NCBI RefSeq assembly: GCF_039542035.1
Contig: NZ_BAABHJ010000008.1
Coordinates: forward strand, 620,001-684,000
Length of the DNA stretch: 64,000 nt
DNA from: Actinoallomurus liliacearum
GTDB lineage: Bacteria > Actinomycetota > Actinomycetes > Streptosporangiales > Streptosporangiaceae
Direction of reading: 5' to 3'
A program made the translations under genes and the position numbers. This document shows positions 46,877 to 55,775 of this stretch, piece by piece; position 1 is the first letter of the stretch; the number at the start of each line of letters is the position of its first letter. Below the pieces are notes generated by a model. It was not told the origin of the DNA. It saw only the letters and a list, made by a program, of their open reading frames with translations, and made no database searches.

Positions 46877-49750
46877 CAGAGTCAGCAGGGGGTCAGCGCC
46901 GTCCTGGCCGGAAGAGGGGATGAGCTCGCCTTCCTGAACAGGGCTCTGCGGGAGGCGCCCGGCACCGTGCTCGTCGGCGGCGAGGCGGGCGTGGGCAAGA
47001 GCCGGCTGATCAGGGAGTTCCTGGACGCGAACCCCGACGTACGGACCTTCTGCGGCGGCTGCCTCCAGATCAGCGCGGAGGGTCTGCCGTTCGCTCCGTT
47101 CAGCGCGATGCTGCGCCGCCTGGTCCGGGAGATCGGCGTCGAGGGCGTCGCCGCGCTGCTGCCCGGCGGAACGCCGGCGGGGCTGGCCCGGCTGCTCCCG
47201 GAGTTCGGCCGGCCCGACACCGAGAGCGGCACGGCGGAGGCGCGCATCCGGCTGTTCGACCACGTGCTGCTGCTGTTCGAACGACTCACCGAGAAGGACC
47301 CGGCCGTCCTGGTCATCGAGGACGTGCACTGGGCGGAACGTTCCACCCGCGACCTGCTCAGCTACCTGATCCGCAACCTCCCCGCCGGCCTGCTGGTGAT
47401 CGCGACGTACCGCTCCGACGAGCTCCACCGCGACCATCCGCTCCGCCCGCTGCTCGCCGAGCTCGGCCGGGTCGACTGGGTCCGGCGGCTCAACCTGGAC
47501 CGCCTGCCCCGCCGCGCCGTGGCCGAGCAGGCCCGCGGCATCCTCGGCCGGGACCTCGACCAGCCGAACCTCGACACCGTCTACGAACGGAGCGAGGGGA
47601 ACCCGCTGTTCGTCGAGGCCCTGCTGAGCTGCGACGGCCAGATCAACAGCGAGCTCCCCGACTCGTTGTGGGACCTGATCCTCGGCAGCGTGCGCAAACT
47701 GCCGGAGGAGACCCAGGACGTCCTGCGCGTCACCAGCGCGGGCGGCGACCGCGTCGAACACGCCCTGCTCGCCGCGGTCACCGGCCTGGACGACGGCGCG
47801 CTGTCCCGGGTGCTGCGGCCCGCCGTCGCCGCGAACGTCCTGGTCGTCGACGGTGAGGCGTACGGCTTCCGGCACGCCCTGATGCGCGAGGCCGTCCACG
47901 GCGACCTGCTGCCCGGCGAGCACACGCGCACGCACACCCGGTTCGCCGAGGCGCTGGAGAAGGATTCCTCGCTGGTCCCGATGGGCCGCGCGGCCGCCGA
48001 GCTCGCCCACCACTGGTACTCCGCGCACGACGCCACCTGGGCGCTGGTCAGCGCGTGGAAGGCGGCCCAGGTCGCCAAGGAGGCCACCGCGTACACCGAG
48101 TGCCTGCGCATGCTCGACCGCGTCCTGGAGCTGTGGGAGAAGGTTCCGGACGCCGCCGAGCGGCTGGGCGTCGACCACGTCACGGTCCTGGAGCGGGCGA
48201 TCGACGCCTCCGACCTCGCCGGGGAGACCGAGCGTGGCGTGGCCTTCGCGAAGGCGGCGCTGAAGGAGGTCGACGACCCGATCCGGACCGCCGAGGTCCT
48301 GGAGCACCGCGGCCGGCTCAAGATCCACCTCGGCCATCCGAAGGCGCTGGACGACCTGCGGGAGGCGGCCCGGCTCGTGCCCGCCGACCCGCCCAGCGGG
48401 GCGCGGGCGCGGGTCCTGTCCACCCTCGCCCAGCAGCTCTACCTGCTGCCGACCGGCGCCGAGGAGGCACGCGCGCTCGCCGTCGAGGCCCTGAACACCG
48501 CCCGCGCGGTCGGTGACGCGACGGTCGAGGCGCACGCGCTGACGACGATCGCCGGCTGCGACTTCTCCGACTCCGACGGCGAACGCCACCTGGCCGAGCT
48601 GGCCAAGGCCGAGGCGGTGTACATGCGCGGCGGCGCGGACGACTCGGCCATGCTGCGCATCGCCACGAACCTGTCACACGTCCTGGAGGGGATGGGCGAG
48701 CACGAGCGCGCCGTCGAGGTGGCGCGGCGCGGCGTCGCGCTCGCCGGTAAGCACGGCTTGGCGCGCACCTCCGGCGCGTTCCTGAGCATCAACCTGGCCG
48801 AGCCCCTGGTGTCGCTCGGCCGCTGGGACGAGGCACTGGAGGTCGTCGAGCACGCCCTGGAGCTCTCTCCACCTCCGCTGACCCGCGCCTCGCTGCACCA
48901 CATCATCGGCGTCATCGCGCTCGCTCGCGGCGACCTCGACACCGCCGCCCGGGCCATCGCCACGCTCGACGCGGTCCTCGCCCCGACGTTCTCCCGTACC
49001 CAGGAGCTCTTCCCCTCCGAAGGCCTCCGGATCTGCCTGCGGGTCGCCCAGGGCGACCTCGACGGCGCCCTGGACGCCGTCGAGTACGTCCTGACGGAGC
49101 TGCAGCCGTCGGTCAGCGCGCGCTACGGCCTGCCGCTGCTGTGCGCGGCGGCGCGGGCGTGCGCGGAGGCCGGCGGCGAACGCGCCGCGGGTCTGCTGAC
49201 CCGGATCCGGGCGGCCGCCGAGAAGACCACCGACGGAGACAGCGTCCAGCGAGCGTACCGGCTGCGTTTCGAAGCCGAGGCGGCCCGCGCCGAGAGTGTG
49301 CTCGACCGGGCGGCGTGGGCGGCCGCAGCGAGCGCCTTCGAAGCCCTCAAGGAGCCGTACTCCCTCGCGTACGCGCTGCTGCGGACCGCCGAGGCGAGCG
49401 ATCCGCAGGACGGCGACGGCCGGGAGGACATCGCCGCGCGGCTCCGGCAGGCGGCCGAGATCGCCGACGACCTCGGCGCCCGGCCGCTGCGGGAGCGGAT
49501 CGAGGCGCAGGCCCGGCGGTCCAGGATCGCGCTGGGGGGCCGGACCGACGCCCCGGTGCTCGGCCTCACCCCTCGGGAGCTGGAGGTCCTCCGGCTCGTC
49601 GCGGACGGCCGCAGCAACCGCGAGATCGCCGGCCGGCTGTTCATCTCCGCCAAGACCGCGAGTGTCCACGTGTCCAACATCCTGGCGAAACTGCAGGTCG
49701 CGAGCCGCGGCGAGGCCGCCGCGGCCGCGCACCGCCTGGGCATCGTCTGA
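46874..49750 (+). CDS. LAL-type LuxR regulator with AAA ATPase domain (first of a tandem pair)
   Basis: A 958-aa regulator. The N-terminal AAA/STAND ATPase (about 10-280) has Walker A GGEAGVGKSRL and Walker B VLVIEDVHWAERSTRDLL; the middle is a long TPR-like helical region; the C-terminal 65 residues are a LuxR HTH (LTPRELEVLRLVADGRSNRE). Such proteins activate secondary metabolite or sugar genes in response to an unknown ligand. GTG start aligns with that of the second copy. A GGCATTCT box lies 6 bases upstream of GTG. Confidence 0.88.
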   Translation: MQSQQGVSAVLAGRGDELAFLNRALREAPGTVLVGGEAGVGKSRLIREFLDANPDVRTFCGGCLQISAEGLPFAPFSAMLRRLVREIGVEGVAALLPGGTPAGLARLLPEFGRPDTESGTAEARIRLFDHVLLLFERLTEKDPAVLVIEDVHWAERSTRDLLSYLIRNLPAGLLVIATYRSDELHRDHPLRPLLAELGRVDWVRRLNLDRLPRRAVAEQARGILGRDLDQPNLDTVYERSEGNPLFVEALLSCDGQINSELPDSLWDLILGSVRKLPEETQDVLRVTSAGGDRVEHALLAAVTGLDDGALSRVLRPAVAANVLVVDGEAYGFRHALMREAVHGDLLPGEHTRTHTRFAEALEKDSSLVPMGRAAAELAHHWYSAHDATWALVSAWKAAQVAKEATAYTECLRMLDRVLELWEKVPDAAERLGVDHVTVLERAIDASDLAGETERGVAFAKAALKEVDDPIRTAEVLEHRGRLKIHLGHPKALDDLREAARLVPADPPSGARARVLSTLAQQLYLLPTGAEEARALAVEALNTARAVGDATVEAHALTTIAGCDFSDSDGERHLAELAKAEAVYMRGGADDSAMLRIATNLSHVLEGMGEHERAVEVARRGVALAGKHGLARTSGAFLSINLAEPLVSLGRWDEALEVVEHALELSPPPLTRASLHHIIGVIALARGDLDTAARAIATLDAVLAPTFSRTQELFPSEGLRICLRVAQGDLDGALDAVEYVLTELQPSVSARYGLPLLCAAARACAEAGGERAAGLLTRIRAAAEKTTDGDSVQRAYRLRFEAEAARAESVLDRAAWAAAASAFEALKEPYSLAYALLRTAEASDPQDGDGREDIAARLRQAAEIADDLGARPLRERIEAQARRSRIALGGRTDAPVLGLTPRELEVLRLVADGRSNREIAGRLFISAKTASVHVSNILAKLQVASRGEAAAAAHRLGIV

Positions 49751-49896
49751 GCGTCTGAGTCCCTTAGGGCCGCTTAGTACGAGGATGTACGCCGGATAGG
49801 CGGGTGAGGGGCGCCGGATAGGACGTTCACCCGATGTGCCGGGTCCCGTCTTAGAACGAACCTGGATGGTGTCAGCGACTCACGCAGGAGGACACC

Positions 49897-50046
49897 ATGC
49901 ACCCCGACATCATGTACGCGCTCAGCACCGAGCGCTCGCGGGACTGGCGGCGGGAGGCCGCGCGGGAGCGCCGGGTCCGGCGCCTCCCCCGCGCCCGGCG
50001 GCTGTCCCTCCGGACGCCGCGGCCGCGTGCTTTCAAGGCAGCCTGA
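49897..50046 (+). CDS. Small Arg-rich protein between the two LAL genes
   Basis: A 49-aa ORF beginning MHPDIMYALSTERSRDWRRE and ending in a basic tail with RAFKAA. ATG at 49897 has AGGAGG 5 bases upstream. Similar short Arg-rich proteins starting MHP..M are known in actinomycetes, without a defined role. Its stop (50046) comes 30 bases before the second regulator GTG. Position between two paralogous regulators suggests it is part of their circuit. Confidence 0.6.
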   Translation: MHPDIMYALSTERSRDWRREAARERRVRRLPRARRLSLRTPRPRAFKAA

Positions 50047-50061
50047 GATTCCGACATGCGT

Positions 50062-50079
50062 GGCATTCTGGACGGCGTG
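50062..50079 (+). promoter_or_regulatory. GGCATTCT box before second LAL gene
   Basis: GGCATTCT at 50062-50069 then 7 bases then GTG at 50077-50079. Matches the element before the first LAL gene and supports the chosen start. Confidence 0.35.
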
Positions 50080-52950
50080 CGCGCGCATGAGGTCAGCCCC
50101 GCCTTCGTCGGACGGCAGCCGGAGATCGCCGTCCTGACCGACGCCCTCCGGCGGGCCGAGGCCGGGACTCCCGGGGCCGTGTTGATCGGCGGTGATGCGG
50201 GCGGCGGCAAGACCCGCCTGGTCGGCGAGTTCGTCGACCAGGTACGCCGCGACGCCCTCATCCTCACCGGCGCGTGCCTGCAACTCAGCACCGTCGGCTT
50301 CCCGTACGCCCCGTTCACCGCCGCGCTCCGCCAGCTCGTACGAGAGGCGGGCGCGGCGGAGATCGCCGCGCTCATGCCCCGCGACGGCGCCCGCGACCTG
50401 GCCCGCCTGCTCCCGGAGTTCGGCGAGCCGGCCGCCGACCCGGACCCCGACAGCGCACGGGTCCGGCTGTTCGAGCAGATGCTGGTGCTGCTGGAACGGC
50501 TGGCCGACCGCCGCCCGCTGATCCTCATCGTCGAGGACGCCCACTGGGCCGACCGGTCAACGCGCGACCTGCTCACCTTCCTGCTGCGCAACCTCCGGCA
50601 CACCGCCGTACTCCTCGTCATCACCTTCCGCTCGGACGAGCTGCACCGCTCCCACCCCATGCGCCCGGTGATCGCGGAACTCGAACGCATCGAGGGCGTG
50701 GTCCGGCTGGACCTGCCCCGCCTGACCCGTACGGAGACCGCCGGGCAGCTCGCCGGCATCCTCGGCCGCGAGCCCGAGCCCAAGGTCGTCGACGCGGTGT
50801 ACGAGCGCAGCGCCGGCATCCCGCTGCTGGTCGAGGCGACCGCCGACTCCCCCGACTGCGGCATGTCCGAGTCCGTACGGGATCTCGTCCTCGTCGCCGT
50901 CGACCGGCTGCCCGAGGAGACGCAGGACCTGCTCCGGCTGGCCTCCACCGCGGCGGGGGTACGGTTCGGGCACGCGCTGCTCGCCGCGGTCAGCGGGCTG
51001 GACGACAGGGCGCTGTCATCGCTGCTGCGCCCGGCCGTCGACGGCAACGTCCTGGTGACCGACGAGCGGACGTACTCCTTCCGGCACGCGCTGATCTGGG
51101 AGGCCCTGCACGATCAACTGCTCCCCGGGGAGCATGCCCGCGCCCACCAGCGGTTCGCGGAGGCGCTCGAGGCGGACCCGGCACTGAGCGTCGGGGACCG
51201 GCCCATCGTCGAGATCGCGATGCACTGGGCGAACGCGCACGACCCCGAACGCGCCCTGCGGGCGGCCTGGCAGGCGTCCCGCGAGTCCGAGGCCGCGTTC
51301 GCCTACGCCGAGCAGTTGCAGATGCTCGAACGCGTCCTGGAGCTGTGGGAGCGGGTACCCGACGCGGCGGAGCGGACGGGCCTCGACCACGTCGGCGTGC
51401 TCCGGAAGGCCGCCCAGGCGGCCGACGCGAGCGGCGAACCCGAACGCGGACTGGCGTTCGTCCGCGCCGCCCTCGCCGAGGTCGACGAGGAACACGACCC
51501 GGAGCAGGTCGCGCTCATCCTCCAGCGCCGCGCGCGGCTCAAGCGGGACCGGGGGCACGCCGGCGGCCTGGACGACCTGTGGCGCGCCGAGCGCCTGGTC
51601 CGCGATCCCTCACCGGCCCGAGCCTCGGTCCTCGCCCCGCTGGGCCGGATCCTCATGCTGCTGGGCCGGGGCGACGAGGCCCGGCCGATCATCGAGGAGA
51701 CACTGGAGCTCGCCGAGCGGTTCGCCGACGACTGCGCCGCGGCCGACGCCCTGAACAACCTGGCCATCGCCGAAGCCCATCAGGGCCGGTTCGCCGACGC
51801 CATGGAGACCCTGCGGAAGGCGACCGCTCGGGCCGAACGCGTCGGAGACGATGACGCGCGGCTCCGCTCGCTGGTCAACGCCTCTGACGGCCTGCAGGCC
51901 CAGGGCCGGTCCGAGGACGCGGTGGCGGCGGCGCAGAAGGCCCTCACGATGGCCGAATCCCTCGGCCGGGCCCGTACGCACGGGGTCTTCGCGGCGGGCA
52001 ACCTGGCCGAGTCTCAGTTGTCGCTCGGCCGCTGGGACGACGCGATCGAGACGCTGGAGCGGGCCGAGGAGCTCTCCCCCGTCCCGGGCCTGCGCGGGCA
52101 ACTGCTGCTGAGCCGCGCGCGCATCGCCATCGCCCGTGGGGACGGCGAGGTGGTTCCCCCGATCGTCACCGAGCTGACCTCGTTGTGCGCGGTCGGCGAT
52201 CCGTATCCGCAGCAGGTCCTTCCGCTGGCCGGGCTGCTGATCGAGTGGCGCCTTGCCGAGGGCGACGGCCCCGGCGCGGTCGCGGCCACCGAGCGCGCCG
52301 TCACCGAGCAGGAGCTGGACGGGGACCCGCGGCTCAGCTGGCCGATCCTTCTCGCGGGCATCCGTGCCTGCGCCCTTCATCCCGCCGACACGCTCGCCGC
52401 CCGGCTGCGCGAGATCGCCGCGGCGACGCCGGCGCACGGCCCGGTGACGGCCGCCCAGCGGGCGACCTTCGAGGCCGAGTCCGCGCGGGCGGCGGGCGTG
52501 CTCGACCGGACGGCCTGGACGGCCGCCGTGGCCGCGTGGGACGCGCTCGGCTGGCCGTACCCGCTGGCGGAGGCGCTCCTGCGGACCGCCGAGGCCGCCG
52601 TCGCCGAAGGGGACCGCGACGACGCGTCGACCCTCCTGTGCCGCGCGGCGGACCTCGCCGACCGCCTGAAGGCGAGGCCGCTGCGCGCGGACATCGACCA
52701 GGTCGCCCGGCGCGCCCGGCTCCGGCTGGACGGCGGAACGGCCGGTCAGGCGCCGCTCGGGCTCACGCCCCGCGAACAGGAGGTGCTGCGCCTCCTCGCG
52801 GAGGGACGCAGCAACCGGGAGATCGCCGAGGAGCTGTTCATCTCCGCGAAGACCGCCAGCGTCCACGTCTCCAACATCCTCGCCAAACTGAACGTCCCCA
52901 CCCGAGGCGCCGCCGCAGCCGCCGCCCACCGCCTCCGCCTGACCGAATAA
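50077..52950 (+). CDS. LAL-type LuxR regulator with AAA ATPase domain (second of a tandem pair)
   Basis: A 957-aa paralogue of the preceding regulator, colinear over its length. Walker A is GGDAGGGKTRL, Walker B LILIVEDAHWADRSTRDLLTF, and the LuxR HTH is LTPREQEVLRLLAEGRSNRE near the C-terminus. GTG at 50077 is chosen since the two proteins then start in register (VRAHEVSPAFVGR against VQSQQGVSAVLAGR); an ATG 21 bases upstream is less likely. A GGCATTCT box lies 7 bases upstream of GTG, as in the first copy. A T-rich terminator for the opposite strand follows. Confidence 0.88.
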   Translation: MRAHEVSPAFVGRQPEIAVLTDALRRAEAGTPGAVLIGGDAGGGKTRLVGEFVDQVRRDALILTGACLQLSTVGFPYAPFTAALRQLVREAGAAEIAALMPRDGARDLARLLPEFGEPAADPDPDSARVRLFEQMLVLLERLADRRPLILIVEDAHWADRSTRDLLTFLLRNLRHTAVLLVITFRSDELHRSHPMRPVIAELERIEGVVRLDLPRLTRTETAGQLAGILGREPEPKVVDAVYERSAGIPLLVEATADSPDCGMSESVRDLVLVAVDRLPEETQDLLRLASTAAGVRFGHALLAAVSGLDDRALSSLLRPAVDGNVLVTDERTYSFRHALIWEALHDQLLPGEHARAHQRFAEALEADPALSVGDRPIVEIAMHWANAHDPERALRAAWQASRESEAAFAYAEQLQMLERVLELWERVPDAAERTGLDHVGVLRKAAQAADASGEPERGLAFVRAALAEVDEEHDPEQVALILQRRARLKRDRGHAGGLDDLWRAERLVRDPSPARASVLAPLGRILMLLGRGDEARPIIEETLELAERFADDCAAADALNNLAIAEAHQGRFADAMETLRKATARAERVGDDDARLRSLVNASDGLQAQGRSEDAVAAAQKALTMAESLGRARTHGVFAAGNLAESQLSLGRWDDAIETLERAEELSPVPGLRGQLLLSRARIAIARGDGEVVPPIVTELTSLCAVGDPYPQQVLPLAGLLIEWRLAEGDGPGAVAATERAVTEQELDGDPRLSWPILLAGIRACALHPADTLAARLREIAAATPAHGPVTAAQRATFEAESARAAGVLDRTAWTAAVAAWDALGWPYPLAEALLRTAEAAVAEGDRDDASTLLCRAADLADRLKARPLRADIDQVARRARLRLDGGTAGQAPLGLTPREQEVLRLLAEGRSNREIAEELFISAKTASVHVSNILAKLNVPTRGAAAAAAHRLRLTE

Positions 52951-52958
52951 CAGGAAAA

Positions 52959-52979
52959 CCCCCGGTCACCGACCGGGGG
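52959..52979 (-). terminator. Intrinsic terminator for the XRE/DUF397 operon
   Basis: CCCCCGGTC and GACCGGGGG pair perfectly around ACC; on the minus strand it is followed by TTTT, giving a rare classical rho-independent terminator. It may also serve the second LAL gene from the other side. Confidence 0.8.
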
Positions 52980-52992
52980 CCTCCTCGTTCGC

Positions 52993-53091
52993 TCAGCTCT
53001 TCACAACGGCGACTTCGACGCAGGCGCCCTGCTGTTCAGAGCGACGGGACTTGCGCCAGTCGAGGACACGGAGAGGATCATGCTGGGTCAT
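52993..53091 (-). CDS. Truncated DUF397-type small protein
   Basis: A 32-aa ORF (MTQHDPLRVLDWRKSRRSEQ then QGACVEVAVVKS). The W-R-K-S-x-R-S...GACVEVA pattern is the N-terminal half of DUF397; the usual second half with RDSKDP and EWxxFL is absent, and the TGA is followed at once by the terminator. Such proteins partner XRE/DUF5753 regulators, and one is encoded just upstream on this strand (25 bp away). It is either a minimal active form or a decayed one. Confidence 0.6.
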   Translation of the reverse strand: MTQHDPLRVLDWRKSRRSEQQGACVEVAVVKS

Positions 53092-53115
53092 GAGCACCGT
53101 CTCTCGTCTGAGGGG

Positions 53116-53964
53116 TCATGAGCCGATCATTCGGCCGATCAGCGCGATCGTATCTTCGGTCGACAAGGCATCGGCATTGAGACGGCGGAAGACCCGCTGA
53201 TACTGGGCCACTCCCTCGCTCTCGATCAGGAGTTCACCACCGATGGTCTCGATATAGACCGCGTCCGGATCCTGGCCCGGAAAGCTGATGATCGTGAAGC
53301 GTCCGCCTGTCGCGGGATGCGGGCCGGCTTCGAACGGAATGACCTGAAGGGTGATGTTCGGCCGGGCCGCCATTTCCATCAGGTGCTTCAACTGAGCCCG
53401 CATCACCGCAGGACCACCGACCGTACGACGCAGCGCAGCCTCGTCGATCACGGCGAACAGCCGCACAGGATCGTCGCCCTCGAGGATGCGCTGCCGTTCG
53501 GCCCGAATCCTCACCCGCTTCTCGATCTCGTCCGCATCGACCTCCGCGGGCCCGGCCTGGTTCAGCGCACGTGCGTAGTCCTCGGTCTGGAGGAGGCCGG
53601 GGATGACGGCCAGTTCGAAGGTCAGCAGCTCGTCGGCGTCACCTTCGAAGGCGATGTACGTCGAGTAGGCCTCGGACAGCATCTTCCGGTACGGATGCCA
53701 CCAGTCCTTCTGACCGCCTTCCCGAGCGAGCTGCATGAGGTACTCGCGGAGCCGTTCGTCGGTGACGCGGTACCGATCAAGCAGATCCCGGACGTCCCGC
53801 CAGCGTGGCCGGTTCCATTCGCCCCGTTCGATCCAGTGAATCTTGTCGATGGAACAGCCGAGCGCTTCGGCAGCCTCGGTCGCGGTCACGCCGGCCGCTT
53901 CGCGAAGCTCTTTCAACCGCTTCGACAATTCACGTCGTCGCAGGGTGGGGCTGGTCCGAGGCAT
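53116..53964 (-). CDS. XRE-family regulator with DUF5753 domain (WhiJ-like)
   Basis: A 282-aa DNA-binding regulator. The HTH is at about 12-65 (LKELREAAGVTATEAAEALG), and the C-terminal DUF5753 domain covers about 85-275 (FELAVIPGLLQTEDYARALN, RAQLKHLMEMAARPNITLQV). In Streptomyces such proteins, with a DUF397 partner and an HATPase gene, govern development and antibiotic production. The ATG has no ribosome site, but TACGAT lies 9 bases upstream, so it may be leaderless. A perfect palindrome in the divergent gap could be its operator. Confidence 0.88.
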   Translation of the reverse strand: MPRTSPTLRRRELSKRLKELREAAGVTATEAAEALGCSIDKIHWIERGEWNRPRWRDVRDLLDRYRVTDERLREYLMQLAREGGQKDWWHPYRKMLSEAYSTYIAFEGDADELLTFELAVIPGLLQTEDYARALNQAGPAEVDADEIEKRVRIRAERQRILEGDDPVRLFAVIDEAALRRTVGGPAVMRAQLKHLMEMAARPNITLQVIPFEAGPHPATGGRFTIISFPGQDPDAVYIETIGGELLIESEGVAQYQRVFRRLNADALSTEDTIALIGRMIGS

Positions 53965-54034
53965 GAGGCCGATCGTAGGGGGACAGCGGTACGGGCGCCG
54001 TGGAACTAGACATTAGCGTCATAGCGTTCAGAAA

Positions 54035-54057
54035 AGATTCTTCAGCTTGAAGAATCT
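54035..54057. promoter_or_regulatory. Perfect 10-bp palindrome, likely regulator operator
   Basis: AGATTCTTCA and TGAAGAATCT flank GCT. It is AT-rich in a GC-rich genome and lies in the 178-bp divergent region between XRE/DUF5753 and HATPase genes. A TAGCGTC-A-TAGCGTT direct repeat sits just upstream (about 54014-54028). It would suit dimeric binding of the XRE protein and control of both genes. Confidence 0.6.
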
Positions 54058-54142
54058 GAATGGCAGGTCCATGCTGAGGCGACACGCGAACCCGTACGCC
54101 GGGTCATTACGCCCGGCACTCACTACAGGGAGTGATCGCCCT

Positions 54143-54637
54143 GTGACATCCGACCCGGCGGCGACCGTCACCGCCGCATCCCCCATCGCGCCGCCTCGGC
54201 CGTCGTGGCTGGCACTGCGCGCCCGACCCGAATGTGTCGCCAAGGCGCGTTCGTTCGCCTCGACCGCCGTCTTCGGCCACCCCTTCGACGCCTACGAGAT
54301 CGGCTTAATCGCCAGCGAGATCGTCACCAACGCGATCCGTGCAGCCTGCGCACTGCGCACCTGGCCGGACGACCTCTGGCCGATCGGCGTGGAGATGACC
54401 GTCACCGCCCGATGGGCACACCTGGCCGTCACCGATCCCGACCACCGCCCCATGCCCGGCAGCGACGAAGGCGGGCAACTCGCCGAGAACGGGCGCGGCC
54501 TGTCCATCGTCGACCACCTGGCCACCTCCCGGTGGGTGACCTATGTCGAGCGCGGCAAGACCGTGCACGTGGTCGTCGCCGCACCCGGCATCGAACTGAC
54601 GACCGCTGAACTCGCCGAAATCCGGCGACTGGAATGA
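54143..54637 (+). CDS. HATPase-type ATP-binding protein (SpoIIAB/RsbW-like)
   Basis: A 164-aa ATP-binding protein of the anti-sigma/serine kinase type. The N box is EIVTNAIRAAC near residue 70 and the G1/G2 region is GRGLSIVDHLA near residue 120. Small members paired with XRE/DUF5753 and DUF397 genes may not be sigma-factor antagonists. GTG at 54143 is favoured by GGGAG 11 bases upstream and by the domain start; an in-frame ATG at 54047 overlaps the palindrome. Confidence 0.82.
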   Translation: MTSDPAATVTAASPIAPPRPSWLALRARPECVAKARSFASTAVFGHPFDAYEIGLIASEIVTNAIRAACALRTWPDDLWPIGVEMTVTARWAHLAVTDPDHRPMPGSDEGGQLAENGRGLSIVDHLATSRWVTYVERGKTVHVVVAAPGIELTTAELAEIRRLE

Positions 54638-54791
54638 GCGGGACGGTGATGGCGGCCACCGCCTGAGCAGAACGCTCGGTGAACCGGCCGTTCGGCTCGC
54701 CGTATGCGGCATTTGCCAGGGTCGGCGGTCGCGATCACCGAGCATTCAGTACGCCGCTCGAAGCGGCGTGCTCTTCGCACCGCGACTGCGG

Positions 54792-55100
54792 TCATCGGCC
54801 GTCGCGTGGGAGGTCGGCGAGGGGCTGGCCGACGATCCGCTGGAGTGTGGCGACGTACTCACGGAACGCCTGGCGGCCCTGCGGGGTGAGTTTGAGCCAG
54901 GTCCGGGGGCGTTTGCCGACGTGGCCCTTGCGGATCTCGACGTAGCCGGCGGTCTCCAGGGCGCTGGCGTGCTTGGACAGGACCGAGTCGCTGATCTGAA
55001 GGTTGTCGCGCACGAAGGCGAACTCGGCCTCGGTCGCCGCGGCGAGCAGCGAGACGATCTGCAGGCGCGCAGGCGCGTGGATCACCGGGTCGAGATTCAC
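54792..55100 (-). CDS. Winged-helix transcription regulator (MarR/ArsR-like)
   Basis: A 102-aa DNA-binding protein. The winged helix covers about 5-85: NLDPVIHAPARLQIVSLLAA, then NLQISDSVLSKHASALETAG is the recognition helix, and the wing is YVEIRKGHVGKRPRTWLKLT. GTG overlaps the stop of the membrane-protein gene (GTGA), so the two are translated together. Iterons upstream of that operon may be its binding sites. Confidence 0.82.
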   Translation of the reverse strand: MNLDPVIHAPARLQIVSLLAAATEAEFAFVRDNLQISDSVLSKHASALETAGYVEIRKGHVGKRPRTWLKLTPQGRQAFREYVATLQRIVGQPLADLPRDGR

Positions 55101-55558
55101 CGGACCACCTTGCCCGCCGAGTGGGCCAGCACCTGGTTCTCGACCCAGCGGGTGGTCGCCGCCGCGTAGATCGCGGTGACCACGCCGGCGATGGCCTTCT
55201 GCCAGAGCGCGGAGTCGGCGAACGAGCCGACGACCACCGGCACCACGCCCCAGACGGCGCAGATCGAGAGGAGCCACAAGGCCATCCATACTCCGGCGCC
55301 CACCGTCCAGGTACCCGGTCGCCATTTGACGCGCATGCGGGCGGCCAGCGTGGCGGTCAGTGCCCCCAGGCCGGCGACGTCCGCCACGGTGAGAACGATC
55401 TGTGCGGCGCCGTCGAGTTCGACGGCGATCGCGGCGATGGTGACCAGGGCGATCACGCTCGGCAGGTACCAGAGCGAGAGCCGCTGCGTCGCGTAGGCCC
55501 GCTGCTGCGTCCGCTCGATCTCGGCGAGCGCCTCGGCTGGGCTGGGGACGTGGTCCAC
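55097..55558 (-). CDS. Small membrane protein co-expressed with winged-helix regulator
   Basis: A 153-aa protein with four hydrophobic segments (about 30-50, 53-73, 85-105 and 108-125; LSLWYLPSVIALVTIAAIAV begins the first) after a helical cytoplasmic N-terminus with EALAEIERTQQRAYA. No family recognised. GTG at 55558 has GAGG and AGG upstream; earlier in-frame starts would run through the iteron region, which I consider leader DNA. It is the first gene of a two-gene operon with the winged-helix regulator. Confidence 0.7.
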   Translation of the reverse strand: MDHVPSPAEALAEIERTQQRAYATQRLSLWYLPSVIALVTIAAIAVELDGAAQIVLTVADVAGLGALTATLAARMRVKWRPGTWTVGAGVWMALWLLSICAVWGVVPVVVGSFADSALWQKAIAGVVTAIYAAATTRWVENQVLAHSAGKVVR

Positions 55559-55576
55559 GGGAGATACCTGCTTCCT

Positions 55577-55655
55577 CGTCAAGTACTTTCCATGTCGGGA
55601 AATACTTTCCATGTTGGGAAATACTTTCCACTTTCCAACCCGTCAAGTACTTACC
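55577..55655. repeat. Four AAGTACTTTCC-type iterons, candidate operator
   Basis: Cores are AAGTACTTTCC (55581-55591), AAATACTTTCC (55600-55610), AAATACTTTCC (55619-55629) and AAGTACTTACC (55645-55655), spaced 19, 19 and 26 bp. Outer copies are preceded by CGTC. They lie just upstream of the membrane-protein/regulator operon and between it and the divergent Uma2 gene, as expected for an autoregulator site. Confidence 0.75.
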
Positions 55656-55775
55656 CCACGGAAGGTCCGCGCCGTCCGCCGACAAGAGACGCCAGGGAAT
55701 GTGCGGTTCTGCGTACGGACAGTGAGCGGGTCCCTACGATGACCGGAGCTGATCGTGAAGGAGGAGTCACGCAAC

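Noticed and set aside
55559..55685. Longer starts of the small membrane protein or regulator through the iterons
   Set aside because: They would translate the iteron array (giving residues such as GKYF and GKYL); a GTG with a ribosome site lies downstream.
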